From Mesostigma viride (taxonomy: Eukaryota > Streptophyta > Mesostigmatophyceae > Mesostigmatales > Mesostigmataceae), in assembly GCA_009746045.1 (NCBI GenBank), contig RPFO01000234.1, forward strand, positions 1 through 64,000: DNA of 64,000 bases, read 5' to 3'. Position numbers and translations under genes: made by a program. Shown here one piece after another: positions 8,995-17,310 of this stretch (positions are counted from its first letter, which is position 1; every line of letters starts with the position of its first letter). The notes under the pieces are model-generated. The model was not told the origin of the DNA, made no database searches, and saw nothing but the letters and a program-made list of their open reading frames with translations.

Positions 8995-9426
8995 ATGCGT
9001 TCCGGATTGAGTGTGCCATTGGTAGATGCGCAGGTTATGCACCGCGAACATCCGCGCACTTTTAAAGTGCCTTCGAGGGATAGGTTGTCTTCGATACGGC
9101 CGGGGGATTTTGTCAAGATATCTAACACAAAAGAGCGTTTCTGGGTTCGAGTGATGCGCGTGTCTCGCCCACGTCTAGAGGGCACCGTCGACAACAACCT
9201 CGTATACACGCAACCTTATGATGCGGGTGACACCCTAGTGTTTCATGAGGCCAACGTGTATGAAATTCTAAAAGCCAAGCAAGCGAACGAGTTAAAGCTT
9301 GTTTTCAAACGTCACGCGCCTCGGGTTTGCGGAGGCCATCCCAAAAAAAGGAGGCCATCAAAATCCTTGTACACCCAAAACTTGACAACATGCTCGAACA
9401 TCCAAAATATCGAAAGGTTTAACTAG
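8995..9426 (+). CDS. Small beta-barrel-like protein (DUF2314-like)
   Basis: 143 residues from ATG 8995, preceded by a strongly AT-rich leader. The central section reads RPGDFVKISNTKERFWVRVM, later TVDNNLV, then DAGDTLVFHEANVYEI. This matches the pattern 'GD.VK......WV.V....G...N.......GD...F....VYEI' seen in DUF2314-like proteins of bacteria and protist viruses. The role is unknown. The basic C-terminal tail (KKRRPSK) is not part of the domain. The gene looks intact. Confidence 0.5.
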   Translation: MRSGLSVPLVDAQVMHREHPRTFKVPSRDRLSSIRPGDFVKISNTKERFWVRVMRVSRPRLEGTVDNNLVYTQPYDAGDTLVFHEANVYEILKAKQANELKLVFKRHAPRVCGGHPKKRRPSKSLYTQNLTTCSNIQNIERFN

Positions 9427-9522
9427 TTTCTAAAAACTCAAAGACACGAAGACGAGGGAGACAAACACCATCAAAGAACTTGTCAACAGCTACCAAGACC
9501 GGTAGGCGCATCACTTTGCGCT

Positions 9523-9530
9523 TATATAAA
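9523..9530 (+). promoter_or_regulatory. TATA-like box
   Basis: TATATAAA lies about 150 bases upstream of the ATG at 9677, in an otherwise GC-moderate spacer. Position and sequence suit a eukaryote-like TATA element; there is no other support. Confidence 0.3.
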
Positions 9531-9676
9531 GGGATAACATATCTCCACGATTCAATAACAGCCAGTGACAAGTACATGACCATGGCGTTCCGGGCGGTCG
9601 TTATGTATCTGCGGCCCTCACGCCACGTGCCGGGGGAGGACCCCTTCGCGAACAAGATACGAGTGACGCCCGATGC

Positions 9677-10482
9677 ATGATATCGGTAATCGACGTGATC
9701 AAGGTCACGATGTTCATGGATCACAACGGCTCTTTTGTTGCCAATGCGGCTACTCAGGCATCGGGGCGCTGGTGCGCCTTTACAAGGCATACCCGGAGGT
9801 TGAAGCATCCAGCTTCAACTTGAAATTCCCCGGTAGTGGTCAGCGAGACACCCCTGTCACTGATCGACAGGGGATAATAAGGATCGTCCAGCTGCTGCCC
9901 GGCAGGCGGGCAGCGTCCTTCCGCGACACCCTGGCAAAGCTGTTCAAGCGGTACCTGGACGCGGACCGGTCGCTGGCCGACGAAATATACGCCCGCGCGG
10001 ATGCCAGGGACTCGCGGCTGAAGGACGACCAACGCGTGAAGAGCTGCGAGTCCACCAAAAGCCACATGCAGGCCGTGAAGGAGAGTGGCGCCCCCTCGTT
10101 GGCTCGTAACCCGGCCAGGGTGTACGCGCACATTAACGAGGTCAAAAACTACACGGCCACCGGGATGCACACTCGCGAGATCCGCGAGCTGCATCAGATG
10201 AAGAGGGGCGACTCGACGCGCGACTACCTCACCGAGAGCGTCTGCGCGGGCATCGACCTGATGAACATACTCAACAGGAACGCGATATCCAGGGGAGAGA
10301 ACCCCTCCGCCAGCATCGACAACATAGGCAGGGAGCTGTTCCCGGTGTTTGAGCGCCTTAAGATGCACGAGGAAGCTAGCAAACCGCAGCCCAGGTCGTT
10401 TGCGCTGGCCAATAAGAACAAAAGAGAAGACTACAAGAGGCTGATCGCCGAGACCCAGGCCAGGAAGCGCGTTTGCTCGTGA
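9677..10482 (+). pseudogene. Viral/algal conserved-domain protein (KilA-N/BRO-associated type), single frameshift
   Basis: ATG 9677 opens MISVIDVIKVTMF... up to ASGRW, ending at about 9772. The homologous continuation lies in the adjacent frame: VRLYKAYPEVE, KFPGSGQRDTPV, then IVQLLPGRRAASFRDTLAKL and RYLDADRSLADEI, to the stop at 10482. The pattern F.G.GQR.TPV...LLPG..A..FR....RYL..D.SL.DEI is one I associate with proteins shared by large DNA viruses and algal/oomycete genomes. One missing G at about 9770-9773 accounts for the break. The C-terminal half is helical and basic. Exact family and function are not assigned. Confidence 0.5.
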
Positions 10483-10499
10483 TGTCCATCGCCGGAGTT

Positions 10500-10540
10500 A
10501 ATAAAGCATTTGTGTTATTGAATGAAAATACCCATTTATT
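10500..10540. terminator. Convergent polyadenylation signals
   Basis: AATAAA on the plus strand (10500-10505) and TTTATT (AATAAA on the minus strand, 10535-10540) lie between two converging genes ending at 10482 and 10546. This suggests eukaryote-type 3' end formation with overlapping transcripts. Confidence 0.5.
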
Positions 10541-10545
10541 GTTCT

Positions 10546-11640
10546 TCACCTGTACACAAAGGAAGTAGGCACCCCCTCCGCGTGCATAGTGAACTCTATC
10601 GGGCGCTGGTCGGTAAATATTATCAGGTTGTTAGCGGACGTGATGATCACGGGGCACCGCTTGTCCGGGTCGGCGTCATCCAAAAACTTTTGCTGATTGG
10701 GATCCGTCGCCTGCACCACCTTCGAAGAGGCCAGCACGCCGTTCAGCCCGGTGACGCCCCCGCCCGGGTTGTCCCAGGTCACCTTCCCTATGTCCATGAG
10801 GACGGGGCCGGGCTGGGCGGGCGTGTTGTTCGGCACCACGATCACCCGGAAGGTGGTCCCGCTCCATTGCGGCAGGATGGCGGGGGGCGAGGGCGAGAAC
10901 AGGGGGTTGTTGAGGGAGTAATTGGGGTTGGACAGGTGCTGGTGGTGCGCGATGGACAGCTCGAGTATGGCGGGGACGTGGGCCTGCACCACGAGGGGCA
11001 GCCACATGTACATCTGAACCACGTATTTGTTGTTCAGTGGGAATGCGGAGGGGACCAGGAGCAGGAGCTTGCGAGGGAAGTGCCCCCCCGCTCGGTAGGT
11101 GACGGTGAGCTTGCGCTGAGCCACACCGCTCGCGTCGAAGGTCCAGTCGCCGTAGTCCTGCGTCCCCGCGCTCGCGGCCATCTGTCTCACGGTCGCGCGC
11201 AGGCCGGCCAGGAGCGCCTCCTTCTCCGCGAGCCGCCACTCGTAGGAGGGGGGCAGTTGCGAGTCCTTCGCGAAGGGCGCCAGCTCTCCGGCGCGGTCGC
11301 TGAAGGTCCAGCTCTGGGTGCTGTCGAGCGGCAGGTCGTCGTCGCTGTACTCGGCTATCTTCATGTACGTGGGGCGGTAGTCCTCCCCGTCATAGTACTT
11401 GGGCAGCTGCCTGTACTCGGGCGCGATGGAGCCCAGGGCCTCGTACGCCCCGGTGACGGGGTTGAGGATCTGGAACTCGAGGATGTTGTGGCCCATCTCG
11501 CTCACGGTGGACACGAACTTGAAGAACCGGCCCATCTCGAAGGGGTTGAGACGGGTGAGCATGTTGGAATCGTTGAGCAGGATGCCCTTCTGGACGTACC
11601 CGTTGTCGGCTCGCAGGGAGTCCTGCTTCTTTGAGGCCAT
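10546..11640 (-). CDS. Unrecognised beta-rich protein, candidate virion structural protein
   Basis: A 364-residue intact ORF from ATG 11640 (MASKKQDSLRADNGYVQKG); eight upstream codons are also open. The sequence alternates hydrophobic strands and Pro/Gly/Asn turns (KLLLLVPSAFPLNNKYVVQM, FRVIVVPNN, VIITSANNLIIFTD). It has no transmembrane segment, no enzyme motif and no low complexity. Composition and size would suit a capsid, penton or triplex-type virion protein, but this is only inference from texture. It converges with the gene at 9677 and lies 48 bases downstream of the ORF starting near 12.2 kb, same strand. Confidence 0.5.
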   Translation of the reverse strand: MASKKQDSLRADNGYVQKGILLNDSNMLTRLNPFEMGRFFKFVSTVSEMGHNILEFQILNPVTGAYEALGSIAPEYRQLPKYYDGEDYRPTYMKIAEYSDDDLPLDSTQSWTFSDRAGELAPFAKDSQLPPSYEWRLAEKEALLAGLRATVRQMAASAGTQDYGDWTFDASGVAQRKLTVTYRAGGHFPRKLLLLVPSAFPLNNKYVVQMYMWLPLVVQAHVPAILELSIAHHQHLSNPNYSLNNPLFSPSPPAILPQWSGTTFRVIVVPNNTPAQPGPVLMDIGKVTWDNPGGGVTGLNGVLASSKVVQATDPNQQKFLDDADPDKRCPVIITSANNLIIFTDQRPIEFTMHAEGVPTSFVYR

Positions 11641-11688
11641 GGACGCGCATATACTTCCGCACACATTAGAAATGCTGGCCGATTTACA

Positions 11689-12190
11689 TCATCTCTTCTT
11701 CAACCATCCCAGCATCTTGTCCTCCGCCGTCGGATAACCGGCACTCGGTGCTGGGTATCCAGAAATCAGGGGGCGATAACCAGCGCTCGAGAGAGGGGTT
11801 TCGGGGGTGGAGGCTATACCGGGTCGCGGGGAGGGGCGAGGCCCGCGATGTCCGGCCCTGTCCATCGAGGCGTTCAGATTTGTCAACAATCGGTTTCCGG
11901 CACGCCTTGACGCCTTAACATTCTCGTTGACGATATCGAATTGGGCCCTGTCCCTGTTATCCATGTCCGAGATCAACTTGAGCGCTCGATTAAGAGTCGT
12001 CCTTTCCCATCGATCCACGGGACCGTCCAGAGCGGCTCTCAGTTCATCACGCGTTTTGGAGTTTTTTTCAATCGAATCCGCGAGTGCGGCTTGCTGTTTC
12101 TTATTTTTTGCGAGACGGCGATCCGATGATGCAAGCAAGGCTTCATTGGATGCCACATTATTGTTTCTGTTTGTCAAACCAAATTTGGGT
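11689..12190 (-). pseudogene. Virus-side C-terminal fragment fused in frame to retroelement sequence
   Basis: The ORF runs 12489-11689 but is chimeric. Its first 90-100 codons match the region after the protease of the family-A retroelement (compare 46390-46640). The rest is unrelated: helical and basic (RRLAKNKKQQAALADSIEKN, then RTTLNRALKLISDMDNRDRA), ending in a Pro/Tyr-rich tail (SGYPAPSAGYPT) and GWLKKR. The retroelement has replaced the N-terminus of a viral gene. The junction is near 12190-12260. The viral family is unrecognised. Confidence 0.5.
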
Positions 12191-13800
12191 TTGTCGCGAT
12201 CTGGTAAATGACTGGCAATCCGCGCCAAGACCTCTTGGTTACCATCAATATCCCCCCTGTCAAACGTAGTTGGGATGATCAGCAGGTCCTGAGCAATGGG
12301 CTCCTTAGAATCAGGCCCCTCCACTGCAACACCCTTCACAGCCCTTACAGCCACACTAAGTCCCTGGGAGTAGCGATATCTCTGGAGGGGTAAACTACCC
12401 TGCCCTTCTAGTGCCAATTCCTCAGAGGTTATCGTCACCCCCGGCTGCATGGCATAAGAAATTCTGCCCCAGTATGGCTGGACCCTCATAGCCCTCTACC
12501 ACACAGAACACAGTGGGCACTCCCAGATTAGGCACACTCACCTCCCCCAGAACTTTCATGGACACATTCCTCGAGAAATCAGACACGGCTGGGCAACCGG
12601 CTACAGACATCTGCAACCCTGCAGCATCCTCAGCCCTCAGAATGGACACCTGCGAGTTGGTATCCACCTCTAATGTTGCTGCCCAGCATGACCCCCACCC
12701 CGTGAGCTTAGATACCTTGGGATCACGCTTGCCGCTCATCAATGCCCGGATGACGTCCGCCATGAGGAGCCCCTTCAATGGGCTTTGGTCCAGCCCTGGC
12801 CCCCTACTGGCCTTGTGACAGTTGCTGCAGCAGATTCCAGCTCACCCTCGTCCATCCAGGACAGACCATCATCCAAGCATGGAGGGTTAGCATCTACTGC
12901 CTGGCTCTCCTCCTGAGCCTCAACCTCCAAGGGAGGCTCAGGGCCGTCTAATGGCCAGATTGCACTTGGCCTTTTCTCTTGGTTGTGAGCCCAGGACAAC
13001 CTGTACACGCGCCTAGGATCCTTGTCCAAGGCTACCCGACAAGAATGGTTGGCCTCATCCAACTGGGTTACCAGCCCATCCTGCCACTTGCCACGCTTGC
13101 CTGGTATTGATGGCTCCTTCCACATCCTGACCCCCATTCCCACAAGGGGCCTCAGCATTTTTCCAGCCCTTGTCCTTGCGCCTCAGCCGAGCATACACTC
13201 TATCTGCCTTTCTCAGGCAGGCACCCACTACCTCTGGGGACAACAACCCAAAGTGCGCTGCTAAGGGAGAGACTGCCACACCATCATAGTAATAGTTTAC
13301 CCTGTGGTTAAGCTGTTCCTCAATCCCCTTGCACCAGGCTGCCTTTTGCAAAGCAGATGCTACCACTGGCACAGACTTTGCTGCTAGCACCACTGTCTTT
13401 ACCTCACGGATAGATCTCTCTACAGCCCCCTGCTGCCCATGACTCTCTCTAGGGACCACTACCAGCTTACACGGAAGCTGATCAGCATGCTTTCTCAAGC
13501 AGTCAAAGTGCAAGTCAGCTTGCACCAAGGTGTACACCCCAAAGCATGGCAACAAAGACTGGAGACCCAACAACAAGTGATGCTCATCCATGCCAGGCAG
13601 GATGGTCAACAGCCAATACCGGCTGAACCTATCCACCCCCACCAACAGATGCAAACCACGCATGTGCTGTATATCTACTTGGATATCACCCCGCTCTCGA
13701 GCAGGCTCTCTAGCGTGGGACCGTGGTGGGTGAATCTGATTCTCCTGACAGACACAATTCTCAGCAGCCGCAGTGCAGGACTCCAACAGAGGCTGCTTAC
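12190..13800 (-). mobile_element. Family-A copia-like retroelement remnant (IN-PR)
   Basis: Read on the minus strand, ORFs at 13055-13786, 12775-13158 and 12422-12778 form one decayed polyprotein with frameshifts near 13150 and 12778. In order come the integrase core (VDIQHMRGLHLLVGVDRFSR, QADLHFD, GAVERSIREVK), a WKEP..GKRG..Q.G..T segment, and then a retropepsin (LEVDTNSQVSI ... AILGQNFL). Each block aligns with the complete element at 44.5-46.6 kb. gag, RT and LTRs are missing. Confidence 0.75.
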
Positions 13801-14112
13801 CTAGCTTTCAAGCAATTTGCTAGAATTATAGCTAGTTCTGCCACAAACTCGGTCCGTTTAATAGGACTGAGAAAAACTCAGTCCACTAAAACGGACCGAG
13901 TACGGTTTAAGGGTTAACACCCAGTGAGGACATGGGCTCTCCAATAAGGCAGTATTTGCATGGGTGCTACCTGAGTCTCTTGGAGCATAAAAGGGAAAGG
14001 CTAGCCAAGGCGGGCGCCATAAGAACGGGCGCCTGTGATAACTGTGAAAGATCAGGAACTCACAATAATACGTTCTTGGCATCCTTTAATCCCAGCCATC
14101 GACTACACTCCT
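13801..14112. other. Spacer with a strong hairpin
   Basis: No gene is seen. It separates the minus-strand family-A remnant from the plus-strand copia element. The imperfect 25-bp-arm hairpin at 13847-13901 is described separately. The 14000-14110 part may be the leader of the copia element. Confidence 0.4.
13847..13901. repeat. Inverted repeat, 25-nt arms, 5-nt loop
   Basis: Arms 13847-13871 and 13877-13901 are complementary except for three positions in the middle: outer 13 bp perfect (ACTCGGTCCGTTT/AAACGGACCGAGT), inner 8 bp perfect (GGACTGAG/CTCAGTCC), loop AAAAA. Confidence 0.9.
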
Positions 14113-14880
14113 ATGCTGAATGTGTGCTCCAAGATGGTGCTGAAATTCGATGGCACAAGCCTACGTGGCTGGGAGGAGACCAAGACATCTCTTGAGGGTT
14201 TCTGTTCCTTCTATGAGGTTAAGGACGTCCTGCTGGGCACCAGGCAGGACCGCAAGGCTGACCAAGCTGTTGGCCTTGTCATCTCAGCTGCACTTGCGGG
14301 AGAAGCGAGGCGCATCCTATCGCTCGTGCCAGACCAATCTGGCAGCAAGCTCTACAAGACGCTGAGGGAGGTCTACGAGCAACAAAAGCTCACCAAGAGT
14401 CACCGCATGGACCTCAGGATTCAGCTTCACCGGCTGCAAATGAAGCCTGGGGAGACGATGGAGCAGTATATCCTACGTGGATTGCTGCTGCTGGCGGACT
14501 ACCGTGCGGTGGGAGGCGTCATGAGCGACCAAGATTTTGCGGCTATTCTCAAGAGCGGCCTGCCTGACCGATATCGCCCTGCCCTGATTTCAGCGCACTT
14601 CAAAGAGGAGGACAGCTTGGAGGAGGTCAAGGCTGCGCTGCTGGAGGCGGAGGACATGCTGCTGGGAGGACGGCCTTCTCAAGCCACCAAGGAGGAGCCA
14701 GCCCAAGGTCAAGCTTTCCACACTGCCAACAAGGGTGGTGAGAGGAAGCACTGCGCCTACTGCAACAGGGTTGGGCATGCGGAGACCCAGTGCTGGCAAA
14801 AGAACTCCCAGCTCAAGCCACGAATCAAGGACGGCGGGGCAACCAGCGCAGGAGGGGCAACCAAGCGACCAAGAAGGAGA
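14113..14880 (+). CDS. gag: Copia-type retrotransposon Gag
   Basis: The frame opens at ATG 14113 (MLNVCSKMVLKFDGTSLRGW) with a UBN2/copia-gag-like body (QQKLTKSHRMDLRIQLHRLQ, MKPGETMEQYILR). Near its end is a CCHC knuckle, CAYCNRVGHAETQC (C-x2-C-x4-H-x4-C), which binds RNA. Around 14870 the coding signal moves to the pol frame (ORF from 14790); the old frame becomes Arg/Pro-rich nonsense. This may be a frameshift lesion or the gag-pol frameshift site. Gag packages element RNA into virus-like particles. Confidence 0.75.
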
Positions 14881-16018
14881 CCTCACCTGGCGGAAGCGTG
14901 GCCAACAACACCCAGGAGGCCGCGGAGCTGCCGGAGGGCTTCGTCTTCACCACCATCGCCGAGTCGGCGCCGTCGCAGGAGGCTGCTGCACTTACGCAGT
15001 ATAGCCCCAAGCCCCCTGCCTGGGTTCTGGACTCCGCTGCAAGCAGCCACATGTCCCCATGCCGCACTGACTTTGTGTCCCTCACCCCCACCACTAGGAA
15101 AATCGTCGGATCAGGAGGACGTCTTCGCGCGACGGGAGTGGGCACGATTCGGCTCAAACTGCCCAAACAGCATGTGCACCTGAATGGTGCGCTCTTCGTG
15201 CCCGGCTTGAGCGCCCGACTGCTATCAGCTGGGCAGCTCGCCAAGGACGGCCACAAAGTCGACCTCACCGAGCAGACAGTGGTGCTGGACAACGAGACGC
15301 ACAAGATTGCGCTGCAGAACAACATCTACGTGTTACCTGCGGAGCGCGACGAGGCGGCAATGGCTGCCACGGCCATCGAGCGGCCGGCGAGCCTGCTCTG
15401 GCACTGGCGTCTTGGGCATGCTGGCGAAGATCGGATCAAGAGGCTGGCCGCCATTCTGGAGTCTAACCTTTTTTCGAGGCGCCTGTCATCGCCTGGCTGC
15501 CCATCCTGCCCTGCTGGCTTCATCAAGAGGCGCTCATTTTCGCCTGGACAGCTCCGATCGACTGTTCCCCGAGCCAAGCTTCACAGCGACATTCTCGGGC
15601 CGATGCAGCCAGCAATTGGAGGCGCCCGCTACATGCTCGGCTATACCGACGATGCTACCCGCTGGCGATGGTGCTTTCCGCTTCGACACAAGGACGAGGC
15701 TGTTGACGCCTTACAACAGCTGCTCGCGCGCGAAATTCGCCCCTTCTACAACGGTTCGATTCTTCTCCGGACCGACGACGACGCAGTCTTCACTGGGCAG
15801 GCGTGGCGGGCCGTCTGCGCTGAACACCGAGTGCACCAGGAGTTCTCCAGCCCCTACACTCCTGAGCAGAACGGAGTGGCGGAGCGGCTGTGGGGTCTGG
15901 CCATGGGCATGACACTGGCAATGCTCACGCATGCCGGTTTGCCCAAGGGATTCTGGGCATTAGCCTTCAATTGCGCGGTTTATATACTTAACCGCCTGCC
16001 GTCTAGCTCGAATCCTGG
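14790..16018 (+). CDS. pol: Copia-type Pol fragment: protease and integrase
   Basis: In order: retropepsin with DSA active site (AWVLDSAASSHM); GAG-pre-integrase zinc domain (LWHWRLGHA ... CPSCPAGFIKRRSF); integrase core with catalytic Asp in HSDILGPM, Asp in LLRTDDDAVF and Glu in QNGVAERLW. This is the usual copia order PR-IN. The polyprotein stops matching at AVYILNRLPSS (about 16008). RT and RNase H are missing because the element is cut at the junction with the minus-strand family-B element. Confidence 0.85.
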
Positions 16019-17310
16019 ATCTTGGTGCTGAAGTTGGGGATATAACCTCGGTAATACCCCGCCAGCCCCAGGTAAGCCCGCACACCCGCCACATCCGTGG
16101 GCGTTGCCGCGTTGACGATCGCTTCCACCTTGGCCTCTTGTGGAGTTCTGCCGCCAGGAATGATTTGGTGTCCGAGGAAGTCGAGGCTCCGCTGCGCAAA
16201 CCGACACTTCTCGGGATGCAGCTTTAGGTTGGCTCGCGCCAGTGCCATGCGCACCTGCTCAAGGTGCTGGAGGTGTTGCTCAAATGTCTCACTGAAGATG
16301 ATCACATCATCAATGTAACACGCAGCGAATGGCATGCCATTCAACACTTGATCCATGGCACGCTGAAAGATGGCACTCGCATTCCTATGCCCGAAAGGCA
16401 TCCTGACCCACTCATAGAGTCGGTGGCCCCCCCAGAACGCGAGCTTGCGTTGGTCACCCTCCGCCACTTGGATTTGGTGAAACCCACTGCGGAGGTCTAG
16501 GGATGAGATGAACTGCACGCGTGGCGATATCCGGTCAAGCACATCGTCCACTCGCGGCATGGGGTACCTGTCCATCGGGGTGTGTGCGTTGAGTTGCCGC
16601 AGGTCCGTCGCCATGCGCATCCCAGTCCATTCACCTGTCACCGCATCCTTCTTGGGCGCCACGACGGTCGCGGCCGCATAGTTGGATGTGGATGACCGAA
16701 TGATGCCAGCAGCCTCCAGCTCCTCGCATTGTTGCTGCACAAACTCCAGCTCAGCTTGACTCAGCCGGTGTTGTCGGCGAAACAGTGGCTGATCGGTGTC
16801 CAGCGGGACCCGCATCTGCCCACCATTGTAGCATCCCAGCTCTTGACTGCTGAATGCAAACGCGTTGCGCGCACCTTCCAGCCACTTGAGCAGCCTCGCA
16901 CGTTGCTCAGCTGTGAGGTGCTCACAGACGCTCCATTGATGGTTTGCTGCCGGGTCGCTTGCGCTCGAGACATTGTGCACAGCCACCGTGGGACCGCGCA
17001 CGGCCGCCGACTGAAACAGCATGTATGCCGCCGCTCCCGGCGTAATGCCTCGCTCTCCCACCTGCCGTTGTGCCTTCGCCACGAGGAACTGAAAGGCCGG
17101 AGCCGCCGAGAACACACAGCTGGTGAGGAGCGCAGTCATGAGGATGACTGACCATACCTGGCGCCAGGTGTAGGACCACCCTTGGCCCCTGCCGCCTGCA
17201 CGCTCCGCCTTAGGCACACCAGCCGGCGCAGCACCGGTGGGTGGAGAAGTGTCACTCTGCGCCTGTGCAGTCGCAGCATGGACGGGAAGTGCAACCCGCT
17301 GCACGCACAC
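16003..17310 (-). CDS. pol: Ty3/gypsy-type reverse transcriptase, 3' truncated (family B, copy 1)
   Basis: A 435-residue ORF. A hydrophobic stretch lies at residues 50-72 (VWSVILMTALLTSCVFSAAP). The RT follows: ATDLRQLNAHT, FISSLDLRSGFHQIQV (first catalytic Asp, residue 272), RMPFGHRNASAIFQR, and CYIDDVIIFSETF (catalytic DD, 334-335), then the FLGH...YLGLAGYYR thumb region. It ends at NFSTK (about 16020), so RNase H and integrase are lost at the junction with the copia element. It overlaps the methyltransferase ORF by 59 bases in a different frame, implying recoding or a lesion. Confidence 0.85.
   Translation of the reverse strand: MCVQRVALPVHAATAQAQSDTSPPTGAAPAGVPKAERAGGRGQGWSYTWRQVWSVILMTALLTSCVFSAAPAFQFLVAKAQRQVGERGITPGAAAYMLFQSAAVRGPTVAVHNVSSASDPAANHQWSVCEHLTAEQRARLLKWLEGARNAFAFSSQELGCYNGGQMRVPLDTDQPLFRRQHRLSQAELEFVQQQCEELEAAGIIRSSTSNYAAATVVAPKKDAVTGEWTGMRMATDLRQLNAHTPMDRYPMPRVDDVLDRISPRVQFISSLDLRSGFHQIQVAEGDQRKLAFWGGHRLYEWVRMPFGHRNASAIFQRAMDQVLNGMPFAACYIDDVIIFSETFEQHLQHLEQVRMALARANLKLHPEKCRFAQRSLDFLGHQIIPGGRTPQEAKVEAIVNAATPTDVAGVRAYLGLAGYYRGYIPNFSTKIQDSS

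Noticed and set aside
10522-11634. 370-codon plus-strand ORF opposite the 10546-11640 gene
   Set aside because: GC-rich antisense shadow with Gly/Val/His-biased composition; the minus strand has the protein-like frame.
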